A stretch of DNA of 33,550 nt, taken from an uncultured Arenicella sp. GTDB lineage: Bacteria; Pseudomonadota; Gammaproteobacteria; Arenicellales; Arenicellaceae. Shown one piece after another: positions 31,826-33,550 of this stretch. Both the position numbers and the translations under genes were made by a program. How positions within the stretch are numbered: the first letter of the stretch is position 1; the number at the start of each line of letters is the position of its first letter. The notes beneath the pieces are model-generated. The model ran no database searches, was not told the origin of the DNA, and saw only the letters and a program-made list of their open reading frames with translations. The stretch is taken from NCBI GenBank assembly GCA_937922925.1, contig CALAKU010000063.1:1-33550 (forward strand). The letters run 5' to 3'.

Positions 31826-32676
31826 AGCTGATTCGATTTGGCGACAAAGGTCATGAGCGTGCCGGTATTGTCGACGCCGATGGCGCACATCGCGATGTGT
31901 CATCAGTGGTGCCTGATTGGAATGGCCAAACACTCAACAGCAAGTATTTCGATCTCGTTCGTGATGCCGACCCCAAGAGCTTTCCGAGAATAGACGAAGG
32001 CACCCGCATTGGCGCCCCGGTTGGCAATGTCGGTAAGCTAATTGGCGTAGCCCTCACTTATGGTAAGCACGCTGAAGAAGCCAATATCGAAGCACCCAAA
32101 GAGCCGATGTTTATGATGATCTCACGTACGGCCATTAACGGCCCCTTTGACGATGTGATGATTCCAAGAGGCGGCACTGAACTCGATTGGGAAGCCGAAC
32201 TGGCCGTGGTAATCGGCAAAGGCGGCAGCTATATACCAATAGAAACCGCGCATGAACACATTGCCGGTTATTGCGTAGGCAACGACGTCTCCGAACGCCA
32301 GTTTCAATTAGAGCGCGGCACACAATGGACCAAAGGCAAAAGCGCCGATACGTTAAAGCCGCTTGGCCCTTGGTTAGTGACGGCGGATGAAGTCACCGAT
32401 CCGAATGCCTTAGACATCTCGATTAAAGTCAGTGGCGTTACGCGCCAAGACAGCAACACCTCGGACATGACCTACACCACCGCTGAATTGGTCTCGCGTA
32501 TTTCAGAATATTTAACCTGGGAAGCCGGCGATGTGATGTTCACCGGTACGCCACCCGGGGTAGGCTATGGCATGAAACCACCGCTGTATTTGAAGCCGGG
32601 CGATATTATGGAACCCACTATTGAAGGCTTAGGCACGCAGCGCAGCAAAGTGGTTGCCTACGCAGCCAAAGATTAA
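31822..32676 (+). CDS. FAH-family hydrolase (2,4-diketo-3-deoxy-sugar-acid/acylpyruvate hydrolase type)
   Basis: This 284-residue fumarylacetoacetate-hydrolase-fold protein has the metal ligands Glu124 and Glu126 (DWEAELAVVIG) and Asp155 (GNDVSER), then RGTQWTKGKSADTLKPLGPWLVT and FTGTPPGVGYGMKPP. These segments are closest to hydrolases of 2,4-diketo-3-deoxy-L-fuconate/rhamnonate or ureidoglycolate-lyase-like proteins. Such enzymes cleave a 2,4-diketo acid to pyruvate plus an acid. The typical GxNYxxH reads ALTYGKH (His83), with Thr replacing Asn. The four-base overlap with the preceding gene and 9-bp gap to the next indicate one operon. Confidence 0.9.
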   Translation: MKLIRFGDKGHERAGIVDADGAHRDVSSVVPDWNGQTLNSKYFDLVRDADPKSFPRIDEGTRIGAPVGNVGKLIGVALTYGKHAEEANIEAPKEPMFMMISRTAINGPFDDVMIPRGGTELDWEAELAVVIGKGGSYIPIETAHEHIAGYCVGNDVSERQFQLERGTQWTKGKSADTLKPLGPWLVTADEVTDPNALDISIKVSGVTRQDSNTSDMTYTTAELVSRISEYLTWEAGDVMFTGTPPGVGYGMKPPLYLKPGDIMEPTIEGLGTQRSKVVAYAAKD

Positions 32677-32685
32677 GAACGAACC

Positions 32686-33432
32686 ATGACCCAACGAATT
32701 GTTATCGTTACCGGCGGCTCACAAAATATCGGTTGGGCAACCGCCAAAGCGTTTTGCGACAGCGGTGCTCACGTGGTTGTGGCGGATTTGAACCCACCTC
32801 AAGAAGCGCACCCGAACATTTCCTTTGTGCAAACCAATGTCGCTGATGAAAGCTCAGTGTCAGAACTGATGTCTCAGGTAGACGACCAATTCGGCCAACT
32901 TGATGGCTTAGTGAATAACGCTGGAATTTGCATCGAAAAACCGCTGTCAGAAATGCCGGTAGGTGACTGGGATCGCACTATGGCCATCAATGTGCGCAGC
33001 GTGTTTCTGATGTGCAAACACGGCCTTGCCTTAATGAAGAAATCCTCAGCGGCGGCCATTGTCAACATCTCATCCATCGAAGGCCTAGGTGCAAATCCAC
33101 TGCACGCAGCTTATGCCGCCTCCAAAGGTGCAGTGGCCTCACTCACGCACAACATCGCTTTGGAATACGGCCCTTATGGTATCCGCTGTAACGCCATCGC
33201 ACCTGGCTGGATTAATACGCCGTTTAACGAAAACTTGTTAAACCAGTACCCAGATCGCGCCAAGGTCGATGCCGAGATCAAAGCCCTGCATCCAGTCGGT
33301 CGACTCGGTTTACCCGAAGATATAGCCAATACCGCCGTGTGGTTAGCCAGCGAGCAGGCAGGCTTTATCAACGGCCAAGAAATCGTCGTCGACGGCGGGC
33401 GCTTAGCCAAACTCCCCACGCCCAACTTATAA
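32686..33432 (+). CDS. Classical short-chain dehydrogenase, operon gene 4
   Basis: This 248-residue SDR has the cofactor motif TGGSQNIG (9-16), Asp34 after strand 2 (VVADLN, NAD preference), NNAG (77-80), the catalytic Ser130, Tyr143 and Lys147 (YAASK), and the ending GQEIVVDGG. The size is exactly that of the classical core. Neighbouring the FAH hydrolase, it is a candidate for a 2-keto-3-deoxy-sugar-acid 4-dehydrogenase step that would supply the diketo substrate (inference). Its substrate cannot be read from sequence. Confidence 0.92.
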   Translation: MTQRIVIVTGGSQNIGWATAKAFCDSGAHVVVADLNPPQEAHPNISFVQTNVADESSVSELMSQVDDQFGQLDGLVNNAGICIEKPLSEMPVGDWDRTMAINVRSVFLMCKHGLALMKKSSAAAIVNISSIEGLGANPLHAAYAASKGAVASLTHNIALEYGPYGIRCNAIAPGWINTPFNENLLNQYPDRAKVDAEIKALHPVGRLGLPEDIANTAVWLASEQAGFINGQEIVVDGGRLAKLPTPNL

Positions 33433-33439
33433 AAAGACA

Positions 33440-33550
33440 ATGACAACGACACCCTTTCAACATTCCATCGCCATCGTCACCGGAGGCAGTAGTGGGGTTG
33501 GCAAAGAAGTGGCCAAACAACTTATTGAGCACGATGCAAAAGTGGTGATT
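33440..33550 (+). CDS. Short-chain dehydrogenase, N-terminal 37 residues only
   Basis: An ATG at 33440, seven bases after the previous stop, opens a frame to the window end. Its first 37 residues contain IAIVTGGSSGVGKEVA, the classical SDR cofactor motif, so a second SDR follows in the operon. The rest is outside the window. AAAAAGAC before it is only a weak ribosome site. Confidence 0.85.
   Translation, partial: MTTTPFQHSIAIVTGGSSGVGKEVAKQLIEHDAKVVI

Overview
The window reads as chromosomal DNA of a marine gammaproteobacterium. The order petA-petB-petC-sspA-sspB, a Rep helicase, a YghU-type glutathione transferase and a PilU ATPase are all typical of that class. A secreted GH50 beta-agarase points to a marine, algal-polysaccharide-using lifestyle. 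I cannot fix the genus from sequence alone. No tRNA, rRNA, insertion sequence, prophage or CRISPR array was seen.

Region 1 (1-6.5 kb, all minus strand) is mostly housekeeping. It holds the N-terminal part of a DASS/SLC13 anion transporter (cut by the window edge), a CheX-type protein, a small Oxidored-like protein with eight 8-residue repeats, sspB, sspA, and the cytochrome bc1 operon petABC. A strong terminator separates petC from sspA. Region 2 (6.5-10.6 kb) has rep (minus, TTG start), yghU (plus) and a small MscS channel (minus).

Region 3 (10.9-18.5 kb) is accessory. It contains a large multi-spanning membrane protein resembling GT-C glycosyltransferases, the GH50 agarase with short tandem repeats in the spacers on both sides, an unidentified two-helix membrane protein with a coiled coil, and a secreted protein with four Cys-led repeats and a C-terminal peptidoglycan-binding domain. 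Region 4 (18.7-24.9 kb) has a divergent acyl-CoA ligase/SDR pair, a secreted right-handed beta-helix protein and pilU.

Region 5 (24.9-29.6 kb) is an envelope and signalling block: an OmpA/OmpW-like beta-barrel, then an ECF sigma factor, a membrane anti-sigma factor without the usual zinc motif, and a secreted subtilisin-like protease whose oxyanion Asn appears replaced by Asp; a second small beta-barrel is convergent with them. Region 6 (29.8-33.55 kb) is a tightly packed catabolic-looking operon: a non-haem Fe(II)/2-oxoglutarate dioxygenase-like protein, a sugar-epimerase-type SDR, an FAH-family hydrolase and two classical SDRs, the last cut by the window edge. Its enzyme set resembles non-phosphorylative sugar-acid degradation, but the dioxygenase-first arrangement matches no pathway I can name.

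The parts most worth follow-up are the sigma/anti-sigma/protease cassette, the dioxygenase-led operon, the repeat-bearing Oxidored-like protein beside sspB, and several palindromes in promoter regions.
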